Part shown: one piece after another, positions 41,803-49,862 of the stretch | How the letters are laid out: each line of letters starts with the position of its first letter | How positions within the stretch are numbered: position 1 is the stretch's first letter | Assembly: GCF_004339465.1 (NCBI RefSeq) | Contig: NZ_SMFY01000003.1 | Coordinates: 186,001-250,000 of the forward strand | Length of the DNA stretch: 64,000 nt | Direction: 5' to 3' | Source of the DNA: Ancylobacter aquaticus | GTDB taxonomy: Bacteria > Pseudomonadota > Alphaproteobacteria > Rhizobiales > Xanthobacteraceae | Notes under the pieces: model-generated | Told to the model about the DNA's origin: nothing | Seen by the model: the letters and a program-made list of their open reading frames with translations, nothing else | Databases searched by the model: none | Translations under genes and position numbers: made by a program

Positions 41803-43572
41803 TTAGAGCGCGGCCGCCTGCGCCGCCCGCCAGCCGCCGCTGGCGGTAATGTCGCGCCCGCCCGCGAGCCCGTGCGGCTCGCACAGGAAACCCTTCACGG
41901 CAAGGCCGTCCTCCAGCGCCACCGTGCCGATGGCGAGCGGGGCGGGAATGCCGGCGAGGAAGTCGCCGAACGCGACGCGCGGCAGCGCCCAAATCTCCAG
42001 CGCGATGGCCGCGCCTTGCCCGTCCCTCGCGCGCACCAGTCCCGGCCGGGCCGGCGGCCCTCCGGGCAGGGCGAAGAGCTGGTAGGCCGGGCTGGTGCGG
42101 GCTTCGCGCAGAAAGCGCCCGCCACGCGAGGTGAGTTCGCCATTGAGCGGCAGCCCGGCCATGTGGGCCCCGCAGACGGCGATGGCGATTTCATCCCCGG
42201 CGATGTCGTCTTCCACGGGCGCGTCGGCCAGAGACGGCGCCGCCCCGCGCTCGACCCGCAACGCCAGCGCCGCCGCGCGGGCATCCTCGCCCTTGCGCGC
42301 AAGGACGGTGACGCTGCCGGGGCGCCCGTCGGGACGCGGCCCGGTCGGCACGGCGATGCCGCACATATCCAGCAGATTGACGAAATTGGTGTAGGTGCCG
42401 AGCCGGCTATTGGGACCGAACGGATCGGCCGCCACCTCGTCCAGCGTGACGAAGCAGGGAATGGTCGGCACGCAGAGGAAATCGAACCCCTCCAGCGCCT
42501 GCGCGCACACGCGCCGCAGTTCCTCCAGCCGGTACAGCCCTTTGAAGGCGTCGACGGCGGAGAGCTTCAGCCCCGGCGCGAGGATGGCGCGCGTCACCTC
42601 GTGCAGCGTGTCGGGCGACACCGTCAGCCGCGCGCCCACCGCCGCCACCCGCTCGGCCACCCAGGGGCCGGCATAGAGCAGATCCGCCACCGCGTAGAAC
42701 GGTGCGAGGTCGATCTCGCGGACACTCGCCCCGTCGGCGCGCAGCCGCTCCACCGTGGCGCGGAAATCGCGCTCCTGTACCTCGTCGCCGAAAGTGCGCA
42801 GGCTCGCCGCGTCCGGCACCGCCACCGCGATGCCGCGCGGCAGGGGCGAGAGACGCTGGCGCGGCAGCGGGCGGGAGTAAGGGTCGGCCGGGTCGAAGCC
42901 GGCGCAATGGCCGAACAGCTCCCACGCCTCGCCCACGCTGTGGGCGAACAGCGACACGGTGTCGAGCGTTCGGCAGGCCGGCACCATGCCGGCGGAGGAC
43001 AGCGCCCCGAGGCTCGGCTTCAGCCCGACAATATCATTGAGCGCGGCCGGCACCCGCCCGGAGCCGGCGGTGTCGGTGCCGAGGCTGAAGGCCACCAGCC
43101 CGCGCGCCACCGCCACCGCCGAGCCGGAGGAGGAGCCGCCCGGGACCAGTTCGGGGTCAATCGCGTTGCGCGGCACCGGGTAGGGCGTGCGCACTCCCAC
43201 CAGCCCGGTGGCGAACTGGTCGAGATTGGCCTTGCCGAGGCAAATCGCGCCCAGGGCCCGCAGCCGCGCCACCGCTGCCGCGTCCATTTCCGCGCGATAG
43301 AGGAAATCCGGGCAGGCCGCCGTGGTCGGCATGTCGGCGACGTCGATATTGTCCTTCACCGCATAGGGAATGCCCCAGAGCGGCCGGCCATCGGGCGCCC
43401 CCAGCGCCCGTGCTTCCGCCAGCGCCGTCTCGCGCGCCTCGAACAAGAAGATGCCGGGATCGTCGAGCGCGTCGAGCCGGGCGAAGGCCTCAGCGATCAC
43501 CGCTTCCGGCCGCAGTCCCCCGGCATAGGCGGCTCGGAGCGCGGGGAGGGTGAAGGCGAGATCGCGCGGCAT
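41803..43572 (-). CDS. atzF: Allophanate hydrolase
   Basis: A 589-residue amidase-signature enzyme that cleaves allophanate to ammonia and CO2, the second step of the ATP-dependent urea amidolyase route. Catalytic residues are visible: Lys73 in YAVKDNID, the cis-Ser in VPGGSSSGSAVAVARG (about 147-149) and Ser171 in GTDTAGSGRVPAAL. The C-terminal ~150-residue domain (DEIAIAVCGAHMAGLPLNGELTSRGGRF...) is typical of AtzF/DUR1,2. I use the ATG at 43572; a TTG at 43614 would add 14 residues. Urea carboxylase is absent from the window. A TTGTATACA element lies in its upstream region. Confidence 0.93.
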   Translation of the reverse strand: MPRDLAFTLPALRAAYAGGLRPEAVIAEAFARLDALDDPGIFLFEARETALAEARALGAPDGRPLWGIPYAVKDNIDVADMPTTAACPDFLYRAEMDAAAVARLRALGAICLGKANLDQFATGLVGVRTPYPVPRNAIDPELVPGGSSSGSAVAVARGLVAFSLGTDTAGSGRVPAALNDIVGLKPSLGALSSAGMVPACRTLDTVSLFAHSVGEAWELFGHCAGFDPADPYSRPLPRQRLSPLPRGIAVAVPDAASLRTFGDEVQERDFRATVERLRADGASVREIDLAPFYAVADLLYAGPWVAERVAAVGARLTVSPDTLHEVTRAILAPGLKLSAVDAFKGLYRLEELRRVCAQALEGFDFLCVPTIPCFVTLDEVAADPFGPNSRLGTYTNFVNLLDMCGIAVPTGPRPDGRPGSVTVLARKGEDARAAALALRVERGAAPSLADAPVEDDIAGDEIAIAVCGAHMAGLPLNGELTSRGGRFLREARTSPAYQLFALPGGPPARPGLVRARDGQGAAIALEIWALPRVAFGDFLAGIPAPLAIGTVALEDGLAVKGFLCEPHGLAGGRDITASGGWRAAQAAAL

Positions 43573-43647
43573 AAGCAACACCTGGGCAAACGGCAGGGGA
43601 AAGGGCAGAGACAAAAGATGGCGAGAAAAAGGGCGACAGACAGCGCA

Positions 43648-43656
43648 TTGTATACA
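43648..43656. promoter_or_regulatory. TTGTATACA palindromic element upstream of allophanate hydrolase
   Basis: TGTATACA (43649-43656) is a perfect 8-base palindrome 76 bases upstream of the allophanate hydrolase start. Urea amidolyase genes are often controlled by GntR-family regulators that recognise similar TGTATACA-like dyads. The site is plausible, but no regulator gene is adjacent. Confidence 0.35.
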
Positions 43657-43717
43657 CCGTCACGGCCCTCCGCCATGCGCTATCTCTGCACGTTGCAACT
43701 CGTGGAAGCAGCAGTGC

Positions 43718-44218
43718 CTACAGCGGCCGGGCGCGCGAGCCCAGCGTGTCAAACTGCCCTCCGGCATAGATCAGCGGGTGCAGCGGCCCCTCCGGCAGAT
43801 GCAGCGCGACCACCCTGCCCAGAAAGATGCTGTGGCTGTGCACGCTCACCGTTTCCGCCAACTCGCAGTCGAAGCTGGCCAGCGCCCCCACCAGCGCCGG
43901 CGCCCCGGTGGCGAGCGCTCGCCATTCATGGGTGCTGAAGCGCAGATGCCGGTTGGCGGAGGAGGAGAACGCCTTGGCAAGTTCCAACTCCGGCTCGGCC
44001 AGCAGATTGACGCAGAACGAACGTGAAGCGCCGATCACGTCGTGGCAGGAGACATTGCGATTGACGCAGACCAGCAGTGTCGGCGTCGGATCTGCAGCCA
44101 CCGAGGTGACGGATGTCGCGACAAACCCGTGGGGCTGCCCGTTCTCCATCGTGGTGATGACGGACACGCCGGCGGCGAGGCGCCGCATGCCCTGCTTGAA
44201 ATCTGTCGGGTCGATCAT
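43718..44218 (-). CDS. Flavin reductase (FMN-binding split-barrel, HpaC/RutF-like)
   Basis: A 166-residue flavin reductase-like protein. It starts with FKQGMRRLAAGVSVITTMENGQPHGFVATSVTSVAADPTPTLLVCVNRN, the family signature for FMN binding, followed by FCVNLLAEPELELAKAFSS. Such proteins supply FMNH2 to two-component monooxygenases. An LLM-class monooxygenase is encoded at 49863 and shares the same promoter type. The ATG at 44218 has AGGTGGAG upstream, and a perfect sigma-54 -24/-12 element lies 48-62 bases before it on the minus strand. Co-function with the LLM enzyme is inferred. Confidence 0.9.
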   Translation of the reverse strand: MIDPTDFKQGMRRLAAGVSVITTMENGQPHGFVATSVTSVAADPTPTLLVCVNRNVSCHDVIGASRSFCVNLLAEPELELAKAFSSSANRHLRFSTHEWRALATGAPALVGALASFDCELAETVSVHSHSIFLGRVVALHLPEGPLHPLIYAGGQFDTLGSRARPL

Positions 44219-44265
44219 GGCGAACTCCACCTCGCGGCACGCGTGGCCGCGTCGGGGAGAGAACC

Positions 44266-44280
44266 GCAAGCGCCGTGCCA
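44266..44280 (-). promoter_or_regulatory. Sigma-54 promoter of the flavin reductase gene
   Basis: Read on the minus strand this is TGGCACGGCGCTTGC, an exact match to TGGCACG-N4-TTGC with the GG-N10-GC core. It lies 48 bases upstream of the flavin reductase start. It shares its upstream activator region with the aldehyde dehydrogenase promoter. Confidence 0.85.
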
Positions 44281-44331
44281 GCCGCGCCCAGCCTGCATTT
44301 GACAGCCCATCTCCCCGGCCGGCGCCCGTCC

Positions 44332-44371
44332 GTCTCGCGCCGCGCTGCGACAGATGTCGCCGATCTGAGAC
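44332..44371. promoter_or_regulatory. Upstream activator region with TGTCGC/GTCTC half-sites
   Basis: The block contains GTCTCG (44332), the dyad GCGACA-GA-TGTCGC (44347-44360) and TGAGAC (44366-44371). The stretch GCGCCGCGCTGCGACA recurs next to the same half-sites at 54590-54605. It lies between two divergent sigma-54 promoters, about 55-75 bases from one -24 box and 135-170 from the other, as expected for an enhancer-type activator site. Confidence 0.65.
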
Positions 44372-44503
44372 GCGCGCGGCCCATTGTGCCAGCCGCCGCG
44401 AGCCACCGTCGACGGGCCGGAACTCAGCGCCGGCAACGCTTTTCCTGGCGCCATCCGCCCGCGCGCCCCCGGGCGAACCCTTGCCCGTGCCGCATGCAGG
44501 TGC

Positions 44504-44518
44504 TGGCACAAGCCTTGC
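44504..44518 (+). promoter_or_regulatory. Sigma-54 promoter of the aldehyde dehydrogenase gene
   Basis: TGGCACAAGCCTTGC matches TGGCAC-N5-TTGC with correct GG-N10-GC spacing. It lies 40 bases before the ATG at 44558. Confidence 0.85.
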
Positions 44519-44557
44519 GGCATCGTCCACATCCCTTTCGTTGCCGAAAGCCCTGCC

Positions 44558-46045
44558 ATGACCCTCTCCGTGAACCCCATCGCCGACATCATCGCCCCGC
44601 TGCCCAAGGGGCTGTTGATCGACGGGGCCTTCGTCCCCGCGCTCTCGGGCAAGACCTTCAAGACCTTCAACCCGGCGACCGGCGAGGTGCTGGCCGAGAT
44701 TGCCGAGGGCGACGCCGCCGATATCGACCTCGCGGTGGCCGCCGCACGGCGCGCCTTCAACGGGCCGTGGAGCCGCTTCACGCCGTTCCAGCGCCAGCAA
44801 TGCCTGCTGCGCTTCGCCGATCTGGTGGAAAAGCACTTCGACACGCTGGCGCTCATCGACGTGCTCGACATGGGCGCACCGATCACCGCCATGCAGTCCC
44901 GCCGCCAGCGCGCGCTCGGCCTGCCGCGCTTCTATGCCGGCATGTGCACCGTCATCGCGGGCGGCACGCTGCCCAATTCGCTGCCCGGCGAGGTGTTCAC
45001 CTACACGCTGAAGGAGCCGGTCGGCGTGGTTGGCGCCATCACCCCGTGGAACGCGCCGCTGACCTCAACGATCTGGAAGATCGGCCCAGTGCTCGCCACC
45101 GGCTGCACCATGGTGCTCAAGCCCGCCGAAGATGCCCCGCTCACCGCGCTGCGGCTCGGCGAATTGCTGCTGGAAGCCGGCGTGCCGGCGGGCGTGGTCA
45201 ATATCGTGCCCGGCTTCGGTCCCACCGCCGGCGATGCGCTGGCCCGGCATATGGATGTTGACAAGGTGGCCTTTACCGGCTCGGACGTCACCGGCCGCAA
45301 GATCGTCGAGGCCTCGAAGACCAATCTCAAGCGGGTGACGCTGGAACTGGGCGGCAAGTCGCCGGACATCATCTTCGCCGATTGCGACATGGAGGCTGCG
45401 GTGGCCGGCGCCGGCATGGGCGTGTTCGCCAATAGCGGCCAGATCTGCGTCGCCGGGACCCGTCTGCTGGTCGAGCGCCCGATCTACGAGGAATTCGTCG
45501 CCCGCGTCTCCGCCTATGCCCGCTCGCTCAAGGTTGGCAACGGCCTCGATCCGGCGACGCAGATCGGCCCGATCGTCAACGCGAGGCAACTGGAGCGCAT
45601 CACCTCCTACATGGAGATCGGCATCAGCGAGGGCGTCACCGCCACGGCTGGCGGCCGGCGGCTCACCGAAGGGGCGCTGGGGGACGGCCATTTCTTCGAG
45701 CCGACCGTGCTCTCCGGCGTGACCAACGCCATGCGGATCGCCCGCGAGGAAATCTTCGGGCCGGTCGCCACCGCCATCCCCTTCGACACGCCGGAGGAGG
45801 CGGCGGCCATTGCCAATGACACGCCCTTCGGCCTCGGCGGCGGGGTGTGGACAAGCAACCTTTCCACCGCGCACCGCATGGCCAAGGCGATCCGCGCCGG
45901 CACGGTGTGGGTCAACACCTATGGCGGGCTCGACCCTGTGGTGCCCTTCGGCGGCTACAAGGCCAGCGGCTATGGCCGCGAGTCCGGCACCGAGCATCTC
46001 GACGCCTATCTGGAGACCAAGTCGGTGGTGATGAAGCTGAGCTGA
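44558..46045 (+). CDS. NAD(P)-dependent aldehyde dehydrogenase
   Basis: A 495-residue member of the ALDH superfamily. The cofactor and oxyanion segment is GVVGAITPWNAPLTSTIWKIGPVLATG, the general base Glu263 lies in LELGGKSPDI, and the catalytic Cys297 lies in NSGQICVAGTR. The C-terminal PFGGYKASGYGRESGTEHLDAYLETKSV is typical of betaine/amino-aldehyde and aromatic aldehyde dehydrogenases. The start lies 40 bases behind the sigma-54 promoter. In this island it may oxidise the aldehyde formed by the monooxygenase or amine oxidase (inference). Confidence 0.92.
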   Translation: MTLSVNPIADIIAPLPKGLLIDGAFVPALSGKTFKTFNPATGEVLAEIAEGDAADIDLAVAAARRAFNGPWSRFTPFQRQQCLLRFADLVEKHFDTLALIDVLDMGAPITAMQSRRQRALGLPRFYAGMCTVIAGGTLPNSLPGEVFTYTLKEPVGVVGAITPWNAPLTSTIWKIGPVLATGCTMVLKPAEDAPLTALRLGELLLEAGVPAGVVNIVPGFGPTAGDALARHMDVDKVAFTGSDVTGRKIVEASKTNLKRVTLELGGKSPDIIFADCDMEAAVAGAGMGVFANSGQICVAGTRLLVERPIYEEFVARVSAYARSLKVGNGLDPATQIGPIVNARQLERITSYMEIGISEGVTATAGGRRLTEGALGDGHFFEPTVLSGVTNAMRIAREEIFGPVATAIPFDTPEEAAAIANDTPFGLGGGVWTSNLSTAHRMAKAIRAGTVWVNTYGGLDPVVPFGGYKASGYGRESGTEHLDAYLETKSVVMKLS

Positions 46046-46058
46046 ACGTGCCGGGTGT

Positions 46059-47237
46059 TCAGTGGCGCAAAGCGCGGGGAATGACCACGCGCACCGCCAC
46101 GACGATCGCCAGCGCACCGACGGTGAGCATCGCGAAGGCGGCACGCAGGTCCAGCGCATGGGCGACAAAGCCGATCAGTGGCGGGCCGAGGAGGCCGCCG
46201 CTGTAGGCGATCGTCACCGTCATGGCGATGCCGGCATTGGGCGGGATGCCCGGCATGCGCCCGCTCAGCGAGAACAGGATCGGCACCAGATTGGCGATGC
46301 CGAGCCCGGCAATGGCGAAGCCCGGCAGCGCCGCCAGCGTGGTTGGCGCCAGCACGACCAGCGCCACGCCGGTAAAGGCGATGGCGGCGGAAATCTGGAT
46401 CGTCGTCACCGCTCCCAGCGCGCGGGTGATGCGGTCGCCAAGCAGCCGGCCGGTGGTCATCGCCACCGAGAAGGCGGCGACGCCCGAGGCGGCCTGCGCG
46501 GGGCCCGAGCCGGTCGCCTGCACCAGATAGAGCGCGCCCCAGTCGATCAGCGCCAGTTCGATGACGAAGGCGAGCACGGTGAGCACGCCGATCCCCAGCA
46601 TGGTGCGGTTGGGCAGGCGGAAGATCGAGGTGTCGGCGGCCTCCCGCACATGTCGTTCGGGCAGCCACAGCCAGGGCATCGCGGCCAGCGCAAGCGCCAC
46701 CAGCGCCACGCTGGCGAGGCCGAGCCCGAGGGGCGGGGCGAAGCCGAAGCCGATCAGCGTGCCGCCGGCCAGCGCCCCGGCAACGGTGCCGAGGCTGAAG
46801 AAGGCATGCGCCGAGGACATGATCGGCCGGCCGACCTCGCGTTCCAGCGCCGAGACATGCGCGTTCATGCACACGTCGAGAAAGCCGAAGCACAGGCCGA
46901 AGACGGCGGCCGACAGCGCCAGCAGCGGCAGGGTGACGCCCAGCGCCGGCCCGAAGCTGGCGGCGGCGAAGGCGATGCCGGCCAGCGCGCCCGCGCGCAG
47001 CGGGCCGAGCCTCGGGCGCAGGAACCCCGCCGCCGGCATGCCGCAAAGGCAGCCGAGCGAGACGCACATCAGCACCAGCCCGATCTGCGCATCGTCCAAG
47101 CCGGCCCGCGCCTTGAGGATCGGGATATAGGTCGCCCAGAGCGTCAGCCCGCAGCCGCCGACGAAGAACACGGCACTCACGGCCACGCGCGAGGCGAACA
47201 GCGCACGCCGCGCGCCCGCGACCGACAACTCACTCAT
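46059..47237 (-). CDS. MFS transporter
   Basis: A 392-residue major facilitator superfamily protein with about 12 hydrophobic segments (first helix VAVSAVFFVGGCGLTLWATYIPILKA). It carries cytoplasmic-loop motifs such as GFLRPRLGPLRAGAL and GDRITRALG between helices 2-3 and 8-9. It resembles the YbjJ/fucose-permease-like group. It could import or export the island's substrate or intermediates. GGAAGAAG precedes the ATG. A sigma-54-like element (one mismatch) lies 88 bases upstream on the minus strand, suggesting co-regulation with its neighbours. Confidence 0.88.
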   Translation of the reverse strand: MSELSVAGARRALFASRVAVSAVFFVGGCGLTLWATYIPILKARAGLDDAQIGLVLMCVSLGCLCGMPAAGFLRPRLGPLRAGALAGIAFAAASFGPALGVTLPLLALSAAVFGLCFGFLDVCMNAHVSALEREVGRPIMSSAHAFFSLGTVAGALAGGTLIGFGFAPPLGLGLASVALVALALAAMPWLWLPERHVREAADTSIFRLPNRTMLGIGVLTVLAFVIELALIDWGALYLVQATGSGPAQAASGVAAFSVAMTTGRLLGDRITRALGAVTTIQISAAIAFTGVALVVLAPTTLAALPGFAIAGLGIANLVPILFSLSGRMPGIPPNAGIAMTVTIAYSGGLLGPPLIGFVAHALDLRAAFAMLTVGALAIVVAVRVVIPRALRH

Positions 47238-47324
47238 GCTTCTTCCAACACCACTTCCGCCGGGCGGCCCCGCAGCAGGCTTTCGCGGCGAACTTTTGCG
47301 CCGAGCTTTGTAACCAGCCTCGGG

Positions 47325-47339
47325 GCACGAGGCGTGCCA
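47325..47339 (-). promoter_or_regulatory. Sigma-54-like promoter of the MFS gene (one mismatch)
   Basis: On the minus strand the sequence is TGGCACGCCTCGTGC, with the GG-N10-GC core intact and G instead of T at the first position of the TTGC box. It lies 88 bases upstream of the MFS start, next to a GTCTCA half-site at 47358. Weaker than the other five sites. Confidence 0.6.
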
Positions 47340-47357
47340 ACGCGCCGTCCAAGGGTC

Positions 47358-47497
47358 GTCTCATCGCCCGGATGGGCCCGGCCGGCAAGGGGGGGGGGGA
47401 GAAGGGGGGCAAGGGGGCAAGGGGGCAAGGGGGCCCCAGCCGCCCGTCTCATCCGCGCGTCTCAATCGTGCGCCGGTCTCACCGCCGGTGTGTCTCG
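47358..47497. promoter_or_regulatory. Five GTCTC(A/G) half-sites upstream of ridA-like and MFS genes
   Basis: GTCTCA occurs at 47358, 47446, 47459 and 47476, and GTCTCG at 47492, all in the same direction. The segment GTCTCA-N4-TGCGCCG at 47464-47474 and preceding bases is also found at 54579-54595. The cluster lies between divergent sigma-54-type promoters, 18-33 bases from one and 60-200 from the other, so it may be the activator-binding array. Confidence 0.5.
47389..47434 (+). repeat. G-rich tandem tract (11-G run plus AAGGGGGC repeats)
   Basis: An 11-base G run at 47389-47399 is followed by a 6-G run and three copies of AAGGGGGC. Four or more G-tracts of at least 5 on one strand could form a G-quadruplex. 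It lies between the divergent MFS and RidA-like promoters and is also a likely site for slippage or length variation. Confidence 0.7.
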
Positions 47498-47557
47498 TCC
47501 CGTATTCACCGCGCCGCATGCCCTTGGCAGAACGCTGACGGCGCAACGCCTACATGT

Positions 47558-47572
47558 TGGCACGGGCATTGC
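47558..47572 (+). promoter_or_regulatory. Sigma-54 promoter of the RidA-like gene
   Basis: TGGCACGGGCATTGC is an exact match to the -24/-12 consensus. It lies 59 bases before the ATG at 47631 and about 60 bases after the GTCTC array. Confidence 0.88.
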
Positions 47573-47630
47573 GCAGGGCGGGCACGACGGGCGCGGCACG
47601 CGTGCCCGTCGTCATCTTTGCTCCAGCCTC

Positions 47631-48002
47631 ATGGTTGCCATGCCTCCCGATCCGTCCATCCAGCGCCTGTCCTCCAATGGCCGACTCGCGCGCGTCGTCG
47701 TGCATGCTGGCACCGTCTATCTCGCCGGCGTTGTCGCGCGGGAGAAGACGCCCGACGTCGCAGCCCAGACCGCCGACGTGCTTGCCCAGATCGACGCGCT
47801 TCTCACGGACGCCGGCACCGACAAGAGCCGGCTGCTGCGCGTCACCATCTGGCTGCACGACATGGCCGATTTCGCCGCCATGAACACGGTGTGGGACGGC
47901 TGGGTCGACGCCGCCAATGCCCCGGCGCGTGCCACGGTCGAATCCCGCCTTGCCGGGCAGGGCGCCAACCTCGTCGAGATGATGGCCACCGCCGCCCTGT
48001 GA
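47631..48002 (+). CDS. RidA family (YjgF/YER057c/UK114) protein
   Basis: A 123-residue RidA-superfamily protein with GTVYLAGVVAREKTPDVAAQTADVLAQIDALLTDAGTDKSRLLRVTIWLHDMADFAAMNTVWDGW and the C-terminal PARATVESRLAGQGANLVEMMATAA. The conserved Arg of the P-A-R-x-x-V-E motif is present, the residue needed for imine/enamine hydrolysis. It probably detoxifies or hydrolyses the imine released by the amine/D-amino acid oxidase encoded downstream. The ribosome site is weak; an ATG at 47640 is an alternative start. It is expressed from a sigma-54 promoter. Confidence 0.9.
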   Translation: MVAMPPDPSIQRLSSNGRLARVVVHAGTVYLAGVVAREKTPDVAAQTADVLAQIDALLTDAGTDKSRLLRVTIWLHDMADFAAMNTVWDGWVDAANAPARATVESRLAGQGANLVEMMATAAL

Positions 48003-48414
48003 ACCGGGCGGGGCCGGCAGCCGTATACCCGGCATGTGCGCCCGTCAGAGGCGCCATCCGGGCTGTCGGTGGCGCCCCCGGGGCCAGCCCGACGCAGGCG
48101 CCAGCGAGGGGAGCACCCGCCCCAGCCCACCCCTCGCTGGCGCTGCGCGCGCCGGGTCCGCCTCCCTTCCCCAGCCGCGCATGGCTACGTCTCACACCTG
48201 AGACGTTGCCGTCTCAGGTGTGAGAAAAGAGCGAAGTTTATTTTTAATCTATACTTGAAGATACCAAGGCACTATCGAATATATAGCGTATACCGCTTCC
48301 GGTGGCGCGTTCAGGCGCAGTTGTCGACGGAGTCCGATAGCGTCATCGGCGCACCCTGCGCAGGGCATCACTCGCGGCGCACGCTGCGCCGGTTGCATCA
48401 AGGCGGCCTGATCC
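48003..48414. other. Intergenic region with strong hairpin and AT-rich promoter-like patch (412 bp)
   Basis: No gene is supported. The first half is GC-rich. A 16-bp hairpin lies at 48190-48225 (separate entry). Right after it comes the most AT-rich stretch nearby (about 48225-48295), with a possible sigma-70-like promoter (TTGAAG, then AATATA 17 bases later, around 48258-48286) that could drive the DadA-like gene at 48415. I found no sigma-54 element here. Confidence 0.5.
48190..48225. repeat. Perfect 16-bp inverted repeat with TGAGAC/GTCTCA core
   Basis: The left arm runs 48190-48205 and the right arm 48210-48225, fully complementary around a 4-base loop. The stem contains CTCACACCTGAGAC and its mirror GTCTCAGGTGTGAG, so it embeds the same TGAGAC/GTCTCA half-sites found at the island's sigma-54 promoters. 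It could be an operator, a terminator for the ridA-like transcript (followed by AAAAGAGCGAAGTTTATTTTT), or both. Confidence 0.7.
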
Positions 48415-49689
48415 ATGACATCTTCCAGCAAACCCGGCACCGCGCGCACCGTTGCCGTCATCGGCGGCGGCGCGGTCGGCGTTGCCACCGCCAGCTTTCT
48501 CCTGCGCGAGGGGTTTGACGTGGTGCTGATCGAGCGCGGCGGCCTCGGCGAGGGCGCCTCCTTCGGCAATGCCGGCGTGCTCGCCCCTTCCTCCGTGGTG
48601 CCCATGTCGATGCCGGGCACGCTGATGAAGGTGCCGGGCTATCTGCTCGACCCGCTCGGCCCGCTCTCCATCCGCTGGAGCTATCTGCCGACGCTGGCGC
48701 CGTGGCTCGCCCGCTTCGTCAGATCCGGCACGCGGGAGCGCGTGCAGGCGCAAGCGCGGGCGCTGAAGCCGCTGCTCGACGATTCCTTCAGCGCCTGGCT
48801 GCCGCTGGTGCGCCATGCCGGCAACGAGGTGCTGATCCAGCGCGACGGCTTTCTCGCCGTCTACCGCAGCGAGGCGGATTTCGCCGGCGACGCGCTGGGC
48901 TTCCAACTGCGCCGCGACAACGACATCCCATTCGAGGTGATGCGTGGGGCGGATTTGTGGGCGTTCGAGCCCAGCATTTCGCGCGACTACACGGTCGGCG
49001 TCCTGTTCCGCCAATGCGGCCACACGATCAACCCCAACCGGCTGGTGCGCACGGTTGCCGATGCCTTCCTTCGCGATGGCGGGCGGGTCGTGCAGGCCCG
49101 GGCGCTCGGTTTTGCCCATGCGGGCGGGGCGCTTCAGGGCGTTCAGACCGATGCCGGCCTCATCCCCGCCAGCGCGGCGGTGGTCGCCTGCGGCGCGCAT
49201 TCGCGTCCGCTCGCGGCCGGCCTCGGCGACGACGTGCCGCTCGACACCGAGCGCGGCTATCACGTGCTGATCGCCGATCCCGAGACGCGCCCCTTGCGGC
49301 CGATCCTCGATGCCAGCGCCAAATTCGTCTCGACGCCGATGGAGACCGGGCTGCGCATGGCCGGCACGGTCGAGTTCGCCGGGCTGGACGCCCCGCCGGA
49401 CTGGAAGCGCGCGGCGCATCTGTTCACCCTCGGCCGGCGGCTGTTTCCCGGCCTCGCCCCGCATCATCCGGAGGCGCGGGTCTCGCGCTGGATGGGGTTC
49501 CGGCCGAGCATGCCGGATTCGCTCCCCGTCATCGGCCGGGCGAGCGCCTGCCCCGCCGTGGTCTACGCCTTCGGCCATGGCCATGTCGGCCTCGCCTCCG
49601 CCGCCCGCACCGGCATGGCGGTGGCCGATCTCGTCGCCGGGCGCCCGCCCGCCCTCGACCTCGCCCCTTTCGCCCCCACGCGGTTCTGA
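48415..49689 (+). CDS. FAD-dependent amine/D-amino acid oxidoreductase (DadA-like)
   Basis: A 424-residue DAO-family flavoprotein. The dinucleotide-binding motif VAVIGGGAVGVATASFLLREGFDVVLIERGGLGEGASFGNAGVL lies at about 13-55; the GASFGNAG segment is typical of DadA. Further features are HTINPNRLVRTVADAFLRDGGRVV, AAVVACGAHSRPLA and the C-terminal WMGFRPSMPDSLPVIGRAS...YAFGHGHVGLASAARTG. It oxidatively deaminates an amine or D-amino acid to an imine, which the adjacent RidA-like protein would hydrolyse. The start at 48415 has only a weak ribosome site. Confidence 0.88.
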   Translation: MTSSSKPGTARTVAVIGGGAVGVATASFLLREGFDVVLIERGGLGEGASFGNAGVLAPSSVVPMSMPGTLMKVPGYLLDPLGPLSIRWSYLPTLAPWLARFVRSGTRERVQAQARALKPLLDDSFSAWLPLVRHAGNEVLIQRDGFLAVYRSEADFAGDALGFQLRRDNDIPFEVMRGADLWAFEPSISRDYTVGVLFRQCGHTINPNRLVRTVADAFLRDGGRVVQARALGFAHAGGALQGVQTDAGLIPASAAVVACGAHSRPLAAGLGDDVPLDTERGYHVLIADPETRPLRPILDASAKFVSTPMETGLRMAGTVEFAGLDAPPDWKRAAHLFTLGRRLFPGLAPHHPEARVSRWMGFRPSMPDSLPVIGRASACPAVVYAFGHGHVGLASAARTGMAVADLVAGRPPALDLAPFAPTRF

Positions 49690-49728
49690 GAGCGGCGTTT
49701 CGCAGCCGCGCGCCGGCTTTCTCCGCAA

Positions 49729-49735
49729 TGAGACA
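49729..49735. promoter_or_regulatory. TGAGACA half-site upstream of the LLM monooxygenase promoter
   Basis: TGAGACA is the complement of the TGTCTCA half-site found upstream of the transporter promoter. It lies about 63 bases upstream of the -24 box at 49798. Only one half-site is seen here. Confidence 0.4.
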
Positions 49736-49797
49736 GGCCGACGCGGCGGTGACGGGTCCATCGTGAAGAGTGGTGTCAGATCAGTGGGTTAAGTCTC

Positions 49798-49812
49798 TGG
49801 CACGGGCCTTGC
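49798..49812 (+). promoter_or_regulatory. Sigma-54 promoter of the LLM monooxygenase operon
   Basis: TGGCACGGGCCTTGC is an exact -24/-12 match. It lies 51 bases before the GTG start at 49863. Its position rules out the longer reading frame that would begin at 49770. Confidence 0.88.
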
Positions 49813-49862
49813 CGAAGGGTGCGTTGCCGGCACGTTGCCGGTCGCAGTCAAGGGAGACCGTC

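Noticed and set aside
46062-47500. A long plus-strand frame running into the RidA-like gene
   Set aside because: Its first ~500 residues are antisense to the MFS gene. A sigma-54 promoter at 47558 and normal family length place the RidA start at 47631.
47400-47500. Short repeats considered as a CRISPR array
   Set aside because: GTCTCA copies are 6 bases with irregular spacing, and the AAGGGGGC units are 8 bases with no spacers. No CRISPR-length repeat or cas gene exists in the window.
48295-48330. Possible sigma-54 promoter for the DadA-like gene (TGGCGCGTTCAGGCG)
   Set aside because: The -12 box is wrong and spacing fails; only a sigma-70-like patch remains upstream.
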